From: Burkholderiales bacterium
GTDB taxonomy: Bacteria > Pseudomonadota > Gammaproteobacteria > Burkholderiales > Burkholderiaceae_C
NCBI GenBank assembly: GCA_028869035.1
Contig: JAGWTL010000084.1
Location: forward strand, 1 to 10,343
Direction of reading: 5' to 3'
DNA length: 10,343 nucleotides
Shown: in pieces, positions 1-9,389 of the stretch
How positions within the stretch are numbered: the stretch's first letter is position 1
Layout of the letters: each line of letters begins with the position of its first letter
Program-made: the position numbers and the translations under genes
Notes under the pieces: model-generated
Told to the model about the DNA's origin: nothing
Databases searched by the model: none
The model's input: only the letters and a program-made list of their open reading frames with translations

Positions 1-1029
1 CGCCGCGAGGCCTTGGCGGAACACCCCAATGGCATGCAGTTCAGTGCCTATGGCGCGGATGGCGTTCTGCTGCGGCAGGCCAAATATCTCTCGGTGGGCG
101 GTGGCTTCGTCGTGCGGGTGGGCGGTGAGACCGAGAAAAGCCTCCCGGGCTACGAGGATGTGCCCTATCCCTTCGCTTCGGGCGAGCAGTTGCTGGCGCT
201 GTGCCGACAAGAGGGCTTGGGCATCAGCCAACTCATGCTCGCCAATGAGCGGACCTGGCGCAGCGAGGCCGAAATTCGCGAGCAGCTGCTCCAGCTCTGG
301 CGCACCATGTGCGCCTGCGTGCAGCGAGGTCTGTCACAGGAAGGCGTGCTGCCGGGGCCGTTTCGGGTGCAGCGGCGTGCCCCTATTCTGGCGGCGCAGT
401 TGCGCTTGCGCGCGGAAAAGACCTTGGGCGACCCGCTGTCGGTTATGGATTGGGTCAATGTCTACGCTTTTGCCGTCAACGAGGAAAACGCCGCAGGTGG
501 GCGTGTCGTCACGGCGCCCACCAACGGCGCAGCAGGTGTGATCCCTGCCGTGCTGCACTACTACGACCGTTTCGTGGCGCAAGCCAATGAGGACGGTGTG
601 ATTGACTTTTTGCTGACCGCTGCGGCCATCGGCATCCTCTACAAGCTCAACGCTTCGATCTCGGGCGCTGAGGTCGGTTGCCAGGGTGAAGTCGGCGTGG
701 CCTGTTCGATGGCAGCGGCCGGGCTGGCGGCGGCTATGGGAGGCAGCCCGGAGCAGATCGAGAATGCGGCAGAAATCGGCATGGAGCATAACCTGGGCCT
801 GACATGCGACCCAGTCGGCGGGCTCGTGCAGGTTCCCTGCATCGAGCGCAACGCCATGGGCGCGATCAAGGCGATCAATGCCACGCGCTTGGCCCTGCAG
901 GGCGATGGCCACCACGTAGTGAGCTTGGACAAGGTCATCAAAACCATGCGCGAGACGGGTGCCGACATGAAGACGAAATACAAGGAAACATCGCGTGGCG
1001 GTCTGGCCGTCAATATCGTGGAATGCTGA
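1..1029 (+). CDS. sdaA: L-serine dehydratase (L-serine ammonia-lyase), iron-sulfur type, 3' part
   Basis: Converts L-serine to pyruvate and ammonia in the cytoplasm using a [4Fe-4S] cluster. The frame is open from base 1 (it reads RREALAEHPNGMQF), so the true start lies before the window and a TTG at 13 is not a credible start. Visible hallmarks are TAPTNGAAGVIPAVL (window residues about 168-182), SGAEVGCQGEVG, LTCDPVGGLVQVPCIERN and the end NIVEC. Cluster cysteines are at window residues 227, 269 and 280, and the last residue, 342, is also Cys. These spacings (42, 11 and 62) equal those of Cys343, Cys385, Cys396 and C-terminal Cys458 as I recall them for the Legionella type 2 enzyme, where the terminal Cys caps the cluster. 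By that register about 116 N-terminal residues lie outside the window and the full protein is near 458 residues, normal for single-chain SdaA. The next gene follows after 41 bases with no terminator, so the two are probably co-transcribed. Confidence 0.96.
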   Translation, partial: RREALAEHPNGMQFSAYGADGVLLRQAKYLSVGGGFVVRVGGETEKSLPGYEDVPYPFASGEQLLALCRQEGLGISQLMLANERTWRSEAEIREQLLQLWRTMCACVQRGLSQEGVLPGPFRVQRRAPILAAQLRLRAEKTLGDPLSVMDWVNVYAFAVNEENAAGGRVVTAPTNGAAGVIPAVLHYYDRFVAQANEDGVIDFLLTAAAIGILYKLNASISGAEVGCQGEVGVACSMAAAGLAAAMGGSPEQIENAAEIGMEHNLGLTCDPVGGLVQVPCIERNAMGAIKAINATRLALQGDGHHVVSLDKVIKTMRETGADMKTKYKETSRGGLAVNIVEC

Positions 1030-1070
1030 CGCCGATGCGAAGGTGGAGAATAACTGGACAAGGACATGCC

Positions 1071-2264
1071 ATGAAGCAGATAGAACCGGCCATGGTGGCG
1101 CAGCTCGGCGTATTAGCCGCGCTGCGGCGCGACATACACGCTCACCCCGAATTGGGCTTTGAGGAGCACCGCACGGCCGCGTTGGTGGCCGAGCAGCTGA
1201 GCGCATGGGGCATTCCCGTGCATCGGGGGCTCGGTGGCACGGGCGTGGTGGGGATCGTCAAGAACGGTACGTCCCCGCGCGCGATCGGGCTGCGTGCCGA
1301 CATGGATGCCCTGCCGCTGCAGGAGTTGAATACCTTTGCGCACACCAGCCAGCACGCCGGCAAGATGCATGCCTGTGGGCATGACGGCCACACAGCCATG
1401 CTGCTGGCGGCGGCCCAACATCTGGCCCGGCAGCGCAATTTCGATGGCACGGCCTACCTGATTTTCCAGCCCGCCGAGGAGAGCGGCGGTGGTGCACGCG
1501 ACATGATTCGCGATGGCCTGTTCGAGAAATTTCCAATGGAGGCCGTATTCGGCATGCACAACTGGCCCGGCATGCCGGCCGGCGCTTTTGCACTCAGTCC
1601 GGGGCCGGTCATGGCTTCCAGCAGCGAGTTCACGATCACTCTCCGCGGCAAGGGCGGGCACGCCGCCATGCCGCATAACACCATCGATCCGGTGCCGGTG
1701 GCGTGCCAGATGGTGCAAGTCTTCCAGACCATCGTCAGCCGCAACCTCAAGCCCATTGATGCGGGCGTGATCTCGGTCACCATGATCCATGCCGGACACG
1801 CCAGCAACGTGATCCCCGACAGCTGCGAGCTACGTGGTACGGTTCGTGCCTTCAAGATGGACGTGCTGGACACCATCGAGGCGCGCATGAGGCAGGTTGC
1901 CGAGCACGTCTGCCTGGCCCACGGCGCCGCGTGTGAGTTCCAGTTTGATCGCAAATATCCAGCCACCGTCAACAGCGCGACCGAAGCGGAGTTTGCCCGG
2001 GCTGTAATGACGAAGCTCGTAGGCGCCGACAGGGTGTTGTTGCAAGAGCCCACCATGGGAGCGGAGGATTTTGCCTATATGCTGCAGGCCAAGCCCGGGG
2101 CCTACTGCTTCATCGGCAACGGCGACGGTATGCACCGCGAGATGGGGCATGGGGAGGGGCCTTGCACCTTGCACAACCCCAGCTATGATTTCAATGACGA
2201 ACTCATCCCCCTGGGCGGCACGTACTGGGTGCGTCTGGTCGAGGCCTGGCTCGGGCAGAAATAA
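1071..2264 (+). CDS. M20D-family amidohydrolase (hippurate hydrolase / N-acyl amino acid hydrolase type)
   Basis: A 397-residue cytoplasmic metal-dependent amidase of peptidase family M20, subfamily D, which cleaves N-acyl amino acids such as hippurate or related amides. The start at 1071 is preceded by AAGGA (1060-1064) at 6 bases. The frame is also open upstream, but that part overlaps sdaA and has no such site. Motifs in order: HPELGFEE (25-32), GLRADMDALPLQE (73-85), MHACGHDGHTAML (99-111), QPAEESGGGARDMI (133-146), GMHNWPG (161-167), GGHAAMPHNTIDPV in the dimerisation or lid domain, EPTMGAEDF, and LHNPSYDFND (367-376). Expected metal and catalytic residues are all present: Cys102, His104, Glu136/Glu137, His163 and His368. 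Length is typical. Substrate cannot be read from sequence: hippurate, N-acetyl amino acids and indole-3-acetyl amino acids are all handled by relatives. Adjacency to serine dehydratase suggests amino-acid salvage, which is inference. Confidence 0.93.
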   Translation: MKQIEPAMVAQLGVLAALRRDIHAHPELGFEEHRTAALVAEQLSAWGIPVHRGLGGTGVVGIVKNGTSPRAIGLRADMDALPLQELNTFAHTSQHAGKMHACGHDGHTAMLLAAAQHLARQRNFDGTAYLIFQPAEESGGGARDMIRDGLFEKFPMEAVFGMHNWPGMPAGAFALSPGPVMASSSEFTITLRGKGGHAAMPHNTIDPVPVACQMVQVFQTIVSRNLKPIDAGVISVTMIHAGHASNVIPDSCELRGTVRAFKMDVLDTIEARMRQVAEHVCLAHGAACEFQFDRKYPATVNSATEAEFARAVMTKLVGADRVLLQEPTMGAEDFAYMLQAKPGAYCFIGNGDGMHREMGHGEGPCTLHNPSYDFNDELIPLGGTYWVRLVEAWLGQK

Positions 2265-2435
2265 CGTGTCAGGGGGTTGTCCTTGGCCCACGGCCGGTTA
2301 CCGGGCGGACTTGGTTCCGATCCAAGGTAAACGTTCAGCCTGCAAAAAACTTAGCGTCTGCGCAAGGTATCGGCCAAGCACATGCAAAATGGCACGCACG
2401 AAGTAGTTGCGGCCAGAGCCGCTTAGGAGTTATTG
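2265..2435 (+). other. Intergenic leader between the amidohydrolase and the lipoprotein gene
   Basis: A 171-base gap without a credible gene. It holds a short inverted repeat, CTTGG-7-CCAAG (2310-2326), followed by a more A-rich stretch around 2326-2352 that could host a promoter, though I cannot pick a convincing -35/-10 pair. A second hairpin lies just before the ribosome binding site and is listed separately. No T-tract terminator follows the amidohydrolase stop, so read-through into the lipoprotein gene is possible. Confidence 0.4.
2409..2429 (+). promoter_or_regulatory. GC hairpin directly upstream of the lipoprotein Shine-Dalgarno
   Basis: GCGGC (2409-2413), loop CAGA, GCCGC (2418-2422) form a perfect 5-bp stem with a tetraloop. 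Two bases later comes AGGAG (2425-2429), the ribosome binding site. AGGAG lies 6 bases before ATG 2436, 9 before ATG 2439, and only 3 before TTG 2433, which argues against the TTG as start. The hairpin does not cover the site, so it may stabilise the 5' end or have no role. The structure is seen; the function is not known. Confidence 0.3.
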
Positions 2436-3008
2436 ATGATGAATTCTCTGAAACGGCTCCCCTTACATGCGGTGGTGGTGTCGATCATGCTGAGCGGCTG
2501 TTCCGTGGTGGCCGAGGCCCCGGGCCAGGCGGGCCCGGGCCGCGACCGTGATCGTTACGAGCGGCGTGACGACCGCAAGGACGATCGCCGAGACGATCGC
2601 CGCGAAGACAGGGGTGATCGGCGGGACGACCGCGGAGATGACCGGCGCAAGGACCGGGATGACGAGCGCCGCGGTGGCGCGAACGTGCAGATCAACATCG
2701 GCGGCTACTTCGGCGAGCGCCAGCGCGCTTCGGTCTACGAGGCCTATGACCATCCTCCGCGTGCCCATTGCCCGCCCGGCCTGGCCAAGAAGGGCAATGG
2801 CTGCCAGCCGCCCGGACAGGCCAAGAAATGGAAGATGGGCCAACCGCTGCCGCGTGACGTCAGCTACCGTCCGGTCGAGGCGGACATCCGCGTGCGCCTG
2901 GGTACGCCGCCGGCCGGGTACGAGTTCGTGCGCGTTGCCAGCGACATCCTGCTGATCGCAGTTGGCACGACCGTGGTGATCGACGCCATCGAAGGCCTGC
3001 AGCGCTAG
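2436..3008 (+). CDS. CigR/RcnB-like lipoprotein with Asp/Arg-rich linker
   Basis: A 190-residue predicted lipoprotein. The start is ATG 2436 (ATG 2439 is equally possible). Residues 1-21 form a signal peptide with Lys6/Arg7, a hydrophobic core and lipobox LSGC with Cys22; Ser23 follows, not Asp, which favours the outer membrane. Residues 36-79 are an extreme charged run built almost only of Asp, Arg, Glu and Lys with some Gly, probably disordered. Residues 110-133 carry HCPPGLAKKGNGCQPPGQAKKW and the C-terminus holds RLGTPPAGYEFVRVASDILLI, which match the pattern I know from RcnB-domain proteins, including Salmonella CigR (called an anti-virulence regulator). The last 30 residues include a hydrophobic segment (about 169-185). 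RcnB itself is a small periplasmic protein linked to nickel/cobalt homeostasis, but family membership does not prove a metal role here and I see no metal-efflux genes nearby. It is convergent with uvrA. Confidence 0.82.
   Translation: MMNSLKRLPLHAVVVSIMLSGCSVVAEAPGQAGPGRDRDRYERRDDRKDDRRDDRREDRGDRRDDRGDDRRKDRDDERRGGANVQINIGGYFGERQRASVYEAYDHPPRAHCPPGLAKKGNGCQPPGQAKKWKMGQPLPRDVSYRPVEADIRVRLGTPPAGYEFVRVASDILLIAVGTTVVIDAIEGLQR
2580..2602 (+). repeat. Tandem 12-base repeat in the Asp/Arg codons
   Basis: The 11-mer GACGATCGCCG occurs at 2580-2590 and again at 2592-2602, giving a 12-base period, and looser GACGACCGC-type copies flank it across about 2541-2675. It encodes the repeated D-D-R-R pattern of the lipoprotein's charged linker. 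The unit is a multiple of three, so gain or loss of copies would change linker length without breaking the frame. Confidence 0.6.
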
Positions 3009-3020
3009 TCGCCGCAGGCC
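2994..3020. terminator. Hairpin between convergent genes, candidate bidirectional terminator
   Basis: GGCCTGC (2994-3000) pairs with GCAGGCC (3014-3020), and after one mismatch GCG pairs with CGC around a CTAGT loop. The hairpin overlaps the lipoprotein stop codon (3006-3008) and ends 9 bases before the uvrA stop. Neither strand shows a T-tract after it, so it is not a textbook intrinsic terminator. Its position between two converging genes makes a termination or 3'-end-protecting role reasonable. Confidence 0.35.
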
Positions 3021-3028
3021 CAGCGCAC

Positions 3029-6049
<3,021 letters not shown>

Positions 6050-6203
6050 GATAGAGAATTCCGGTCGACCTGACACGCCGGCCGGCCGGATCGGGGACAA
6101 TACAGGTCCTGCCCGCCCCTGCGCGGGCCTTCTCTATTCCGGTGCCCGCTTTCCCGTGTCCTCTACTGCCGCCTTCCCCGCCGCCAGCCCTGACGCCTAC
6201 GCC
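6050..6203. promoter_or_regulatory. Divergent intergenic region between uvrA and the MFS gene
   Basis: These 154 bases should contain promoters for both directions, but none is clear. On the + strand CTGACA (6070-6075) and GACAAT (6096-6101) resemble -35 and -10 boxes, yet the 20-base spacing is too long. A GC hairpin, GCCCGC (6111-6116) with GCGGGC (6123-6128) around a 6-base loop, lies within the presumed MFS leader and is followed by the pyrimidine-rich CTTCTCTATT; it could be an attenuator-like element or chance in GC-rich DNA. There is an ACAG half-site at 6102-6105 without its CTGT partner, so no LexA operator is called. Confidence 0.35.
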
Positions 6204-7376
6204 ATGACCGCGCGCGAGCGGCGCGCCAGCGCTTCGCTGGCCGCCATCTTCGCCCTGCGCATGCTGGGCCTGTTCCTGGTGCTGCCGGTCTTCGCGCTGG
6301 AAGCGGCCCGTTACCCGGGCGGCGGCGACCCCGTGCTCATCGGCCTGGCCATGGGCATCTACGGCCTGACCCAGGGCCTCTTGCAGATCCCCTTCGGCAT
6401 GGCTTCCGACCGGCTGGGGCGCAAGCGCGTCATCATCGCCGGCCTGCTGGTCTTTGCCCTGGGCAGTTTCGTGGCGGCCCTGGCCGGCAGCCTGACCTGG
6501 CTCATCATCGGCCGTGCCCTGCAGGGTGCCGGCGCCGTCTCGGCCGCCGTCACGGCCCTGCTGGCGGACCAGACCCGTGACGAGGTGCGCACCAAGGCCA
6601 TGGCCCTGGTGGGCGCCAGCATCGGCCTGATGTTCGCGCTCTCCCTGTTGCTGGCGCCCCTGCTGGTGACGCACATCGGCCTGGCCGGCCTGTTCACGCT
6701 CACGGGTTCGCTGGCCCTGGCCGGCGTGGCCGTGGTGATCTGGTGGGTGCCCGCCGAACCCCTGCAGCACAAGAACCAGCCGCGCGGCAAGCTCTCCGAA
6801 GTGCTCACGCACACCGCCCTGCTGCGCCTGGACGCCGGTGTGTTCATCCTGCATGCCGTGCAGCTGGCCATGTGGGTGGCCATCCCCGCCCTGCTGGTGA
6901 AAGCGGGCCTGCCCCCGGCGCAGCACTGGTGGGTCTACCTGCCGGCCGTGCTGGCGTCCTTCGTCGTCATGGGCGTGACCCTGTTCCCGCTGGAGCGGCG
7001 TGGTTACCTGCGCGCCGTTTTCCTGGGCGCCATCGGCCTGGTCGCCCTGGTGCAGCTGGGCCTGCTGTGGGCCGCGCAGGCCCCGCACATCGCCTGGCTG
7101 GCCTTCATGCTCTTCCTGTTCTTCTGCGGCTTCAACGTGCTCGAAGCCAGCCAGCCCAGCCTGGCCTCGCGCGTGGCCCCGCCCCATGCCCGCGGCGCGG
7201 CCCTGGGCGTATACAACACCTTGCAGTCCCTGGGCTTCTTCGCCGGCGGCGCGGCCGGCGGCTGGCTGGTCAAGACCCAGGGTGCGCCGGCCCTTTTCAT
7301 CGCCTGCGCGATGGGCATGGGCCTGTGGCTGCTGCTGGCCTGGCCCATGGTGGCGCCCGGGCGCAAAGCGCCATAA
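6204..7376 (+). CDS. Major facilitator superfamily transporter, YajR-like, without C-terminal domain
   Basis: A 390-residue inner-membrane transporter, about 12 hydrophobic segments by eye. It opens with a short basic tail (MTARERR) and TM1 containing RMLGLFLVLPVFALEA (19-34). Motif A is clear between TM2 and TM3: GMASDRLGRKR (65-75). The second half has NVLEASQPSL (311-320) and GAALGVYNTLQSLGFFAGG (331-349), which resemble E. coli YajR, but the extra cytoplasmic C-terminal (YAM) domain of YajR is absent and the protein ends soon after the last membrane segment. The large central loop (about 183-207) is ordinary. It is presumably a proton-driven drug or metabolite exporter, with substrate unknown. 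The start is uncertain: ATG 6204 sits just before TM1 but has no Shine-Dalgarno sequence, and the frame stays open upstream to 6012. The gene is very GC-rich at third positions. It is followed after 27 bases by ssb, possibly in one transcript. Confidence 0.88.
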   Translation: MTARERRASASLAAIFALRMLGLFLVLPVFALEAARYPGGGDPVLIGLAMGIYGLTQGLLQIPFGMASDRLGRKRVIIAGLLVFALGSFVAALAGSLTWLIIGRALQGAGAVSAAVTALLADQTRDEVRTKAMALVGASIGLMFALSLLLAPLLVTHIGLAGLFTLTGSLALAGVAVVIWWVPAEPLQHKNQPRGKLSEVLTHTALLRLDAGVFILHAVQLAMWVAIPALLVKAGLPPAQHWWVYLPAVLASFVVMGVTLFPLERRGYLRAVFLGAIGLVALVQLGLLWAAQAPHIAWLAFMLFLFFCGFNVLEASQPSLASRVAPPHARGAALGVYNTLQSLGFFAGGAAGGWLVKTQGAPALFIACAMGMGLWLLLAWPMVAPGRKAP

Positions 7377-7403
7377 TCACCCGAATCTCTGGAGGAATTC
7401 CCC

Positions 7404-7892
7404 ATGGCATCCGTCAACAAAGTCATCCTCGTCGGCAACTGCGGCCGCGACCCCGAAATCCGTTACCTGCCCTCGGGCCAGGCCGTGGCCAATGTCAGCG
7501 TGGCCACCTCCAGCCGCCGCAAGGACAAGAACTCCGGCGAAATGATCGAAGACACCCAGTGGCACCGCGTCACCTTCTATGACCGCCTAGCCGAGATCGC
7601 CGGCGAGTACCTCAAGAAGGGCCGCCCGGTCTACGTCGAAGGCCGCCTGAAGTACGGCAAGTTCACCAACAAGGATGGCCACGAGCAGAACACCGTGGAC
7701 ATCATCGCCACCGAAATGCAACTGCTCGGTGGCCGTGAAGGCTCGGGCGGCCCGGACGAAGACGGCGGTGGCGCCCCGCGTCGCAGCGCTCCCCCGGCTT
7801 CGCGCCCGGCCGCCGGCGCCGCTCCGCGCCCGCAGACCCCGGCCAAATCGGCCAGCGGCTTCGAGGACATGGACGACGACATCCCGTTCTGA
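7404..7892 (+). CDS. ssb: Single-stranded DNA-binding protein (SSB)
   Basis: A 162-residue protein that coats single-stranded DNA as a tetramer and recruits replication and repair partners. ATG 7404 has a strong GGAGG (7391-7395) at 8 bases. The OB fold covers residues 1 to about 110: it begins MASVNKVILVGNCGRDPE, contains ANVSVATS, the aromatic-rich QWHRVTFYDRLAEIAGEYLKKG (52-73) and VYVEGRLKYGKF, and ends near DIIATEMQLLGG. Residues 111-150 form a Gly/Pro/Ala/Arg-rich disordered linker. The last seven residues, MDDDIPF, are the canonical acidic tip that binds partner proteins. Length is typical. The uvrA / MFS / ssb neighbourhood is a variant of the divergent uvrA-ssb pair of E. coli. No frameshift or missing element is seen. 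Confidence 0.97.
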   Translation: MASVNKVILVGNCGRDPEIRYLPSGQAVANVSVATSSRRKDKNSGEMIEDTQWHRVTFYDRLAEIAGEYLKKGRPVYVEGRLKYGKFTNKDGHEQNTVDIIATEMQLLGGREGSGGPDEDGGGAPRRSAPPASRPAAGAAPRPQTPAKSASGFEDMDDDIPF

Positions 7893-8015
7893 GTTCGATA
7901 AACCCGCTTCATTGGGATACAGGCTCGATCCCCTGCGGGATCAGTATTGGATCGGCGCCGAGGCGTCATCGCGGCCGGCGGTCTGTTCCCTGCTTGAGCT
8001 GCGGCCCGAGGCAGG
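7893..8015. other. Intergenic region between convergent ssb and sensor kinase genes
   Basis: These 123 bases hold no credible gene. Besides the hairpin at 7927-7942, a longer imperfect stem occurs at 7989-8015: CCTGC (7989-7993) with GCAGG (8011-8015), plus a T-G and a T-A pair inside. It abuts the kinase stop codon and could aid termination on the - strand. No T-tracts are present. The region marks a visible drop from the very GC-rich MFS/ssb block to the more moderate kinase operon. Confidence 0.4.
7927..7942. terminator. Perfect 6-bp hairpin after ssb, candidate terminator
   Basis: GATCCC (7927-7932), loop CTGC, GGGATC (7937-7942), starting 35 bases after the ssb stop codon. The stem is perfect and sits between converging genes, where a transcript end is expected. 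It lacks a following T-run (AGTATTGG), so intrinsic termination would be weak and it may simply mark the mRNA 3' end. Confidence 0.3.
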
Positions 8016-9389
8016 CTACGGTTGCGCCTTCGACGGAGCAGCCATGGGAATGAGGACAGTCACACGCAAGCCGGTTTGATTTGCATTGTCGGTGAAGCCC
8101 AGGCGAATTTCCGCACCGATGCGGTTGGCAATCGTTTGAACGATGGAGAGGCCCAGACCTGAGCCGGGCTGCTCGTTGCCTAGGATGCGGTAGAACGGAT
8201 CGAACACGCTGTCCCGCTCGTGCACCGCGATACCTGGCCCAGTGTCCTGAACAAGCAGCGTCACGAGACCCTCCTGAACGCCGACCGAGAGGTCAACTCG
8301 CCCACCCTCTGGCGAGTAGCGGACAGCGTTGTCTACCAGATTCTTGACCACGGCGATCATGTCTGGCTCGCTCACCCACACCTGGGCATCCTGTTCTCCC
8401 TCTACGCCAACGTCGATGTGCTTGGCCTCGGCGAGTGGCATGAGGTCTTCCAGCACGCGCCGGTAAATGCCCTGGATGGATACCGGTGACCTCGGCGATT
8501 CGGCAGTGGACTGCACTTTGGCCAAAGTCAGAAGTTGATCCAGCAGGCTGCGGCCGCGCTCGATCCCTTGGCGCAGAACGGTCAGCCGTTCGCGCGCCAG
8601 GGCGGGCATTTCTGCGTCTGACAGCCGCTCCGCCTGCAGCGACAGGGCGGTCAGCGGCGAGCGCAACTCGTGCGCTGCGTCGGCGACAAATCGGCGCTGG
8701 GACTCCATCGCTCGTCCCACACGGGCGAGCAGACGATTGATCGCCACGGCGAACGGCCGTACCTCGACGGGAAGGTGAAGTTCTTCGATGGGGTGCAGCT
8801 CTTGCTCGGCGCGCTGGTCGATTTCCTTGGAAAGCGTCGAAATGGGCCGAAACATCTTGCGCACCAGATCGGCCACGATCAGCAGCAGAACGGGCACGAG
8901 GATCAGGAAAGGCATAACGGTGCGAAGCGCACCGTTATGGGCAATTTCATTGCGGAAACCGGACGCCTGGGCCACGGCGATCCGTTCGCCAGCTCCCGTT
9001 GTCTTGACCAGCACGCGGTATGTTTCCCCGCCAACATCCAGCGTGTGCATGCCATCAGCCAGCGTCGCAGGCAAAGGAAGTTGTCCACCGTTGTCCATGC
9101 CTGATGTGGAGGGATTTCCCTTGCCCAAGGGCTGGACGATCACGCGCGATTCTTCGTCGCCGTCTCTGTTGCGAGCATCGGTGGCCGGAGAGGTGGGCGA
9201 CAGGCGCCGCCGATCCACGAGTTGTGCTATCTGGCGCAATACATCATCTTGCAGCTCATGCGCTTCGTCGAAGGCCGACAGAAACGAGAAAATACCCGCC
9301 ACAACAGCCACAAAGAGGATGGCCAAAGACAGGGTCAAGGACAGTTTGAGCTGAACCGAATCGTTCAAGCGCTTTTTGAAACCATCCAT
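8016..9389 (-). CDS. Sensor histidine kinase, QseC/TctE-like
   Basis: A 457-residue inner-membrane kinase that autophosphorylates and passes phosphate to the adjacent regulator. TM1 is about residues 15-38 and TM2 about 157-176, enclosing a periplasmic sensor of about 118 residues. Its start (AFDEAHELQDDVLRQIAQLV) and end (GETYRVLVKT, GERIAVAQ) resemble the two-component sensor kinase N-terminal (2CSK_N) domain of QseC relatives. The linker or HAMP-like region is about 177-230. Catalytic boxes are complete: H-box VADAAHELRSPLTAL with His240, N-box KNLVDNAVRYSPEGG (349-363), G1 DTGPGI (382-387), F-box FDPFYR (396-401) and G2 GSGLGLSIV (409-417). ATG 9389 has a G-rich AGGGGGG site just upstream and lies inside the end of the regulator gene (25-base overlap), which implies translational coupling. 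The sensor contains a polar, low-similarity segment (about 62-105) rich in Asp, Ser, Pro and Gly. Signal unknown; catecholamine, metal or organic-acid sensing are all possible for this family. Confidence 0.93.
   Translation of the reverse strand: MDGFKKRLNDSVQLKLSLTLSLAILFVAVVAGIFSFLSAFDEAHELQDDVLRQIAQLVDRRRLSPTSPATDARNRDGDEESRVIVQPLGKGNPSTSGMDNGGQLPLPATLADGMHTLDVGGETYRVLVKTTGAGERIAVAQASGFRNEIAHNGALRTVMPFLILVPVLLLIVADLVRKMFRPISTLSKEIDQRAEQELHPIEELHLPVEVRPFAVAINRLLARVGRAMESQRRFVADAAHELRSPLTALSLQAERLSDAEMPALARERLTVLRQGIERGRSLLDQLLTLAKVQSTAESPRSPVSIQGIYRRVLEDLMPLAEAKHIDVGVEGEQDAQVWVSEPDMIAVVKNLVDNAVRYSPEGGRVDLSVGVQEGLVTLLVQDTGPGIAVHERDSVFDPFYRILGNEQPGSGLGLSIVQTIANRIGAEIRLGFTDNANQTGLRVTVLIPMAAPSKAQP

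Noticed and set aside
334..1206. - strand frame across the end of sdaA
   Set aside because: It crosses two real + strand genes and has no known domain; it is an antisense shadow.
2521..2680. Repetitive segment considered as a CRISPR-like array
   Set aside because: The repeats are short, imperfect, lack regular spacers and keep the reading frame, so they are coding repeats of the Asp/Arg linker.
6056..6069. Adjacent EcoRI-like and SalI-like hexamers (GAATTC, GTCGAC) upstream of uvrA, suggestive of a cloning adapter
   Set aside because: The flanking sequence is continuous with natural genes on both sides and no vector sequence is seen. Two hexamers close together in 10 kb can be chance.
7893..7950. 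T-loop-like strings (GTTCGATAAACC, GCTCGATCCCC) suggesting a tRNA or attachment site
   Set aside because: No acceptor stem, anticodon arm or CCA end can be folded around them, and no integrase gene or flanking direct repeat is present.
8903..9104. Frames on both strands within the kinase sensor region considered as small genes
   Set aside because: They lie inside the intact kinase frame, lack ribosome sites and show no motif.
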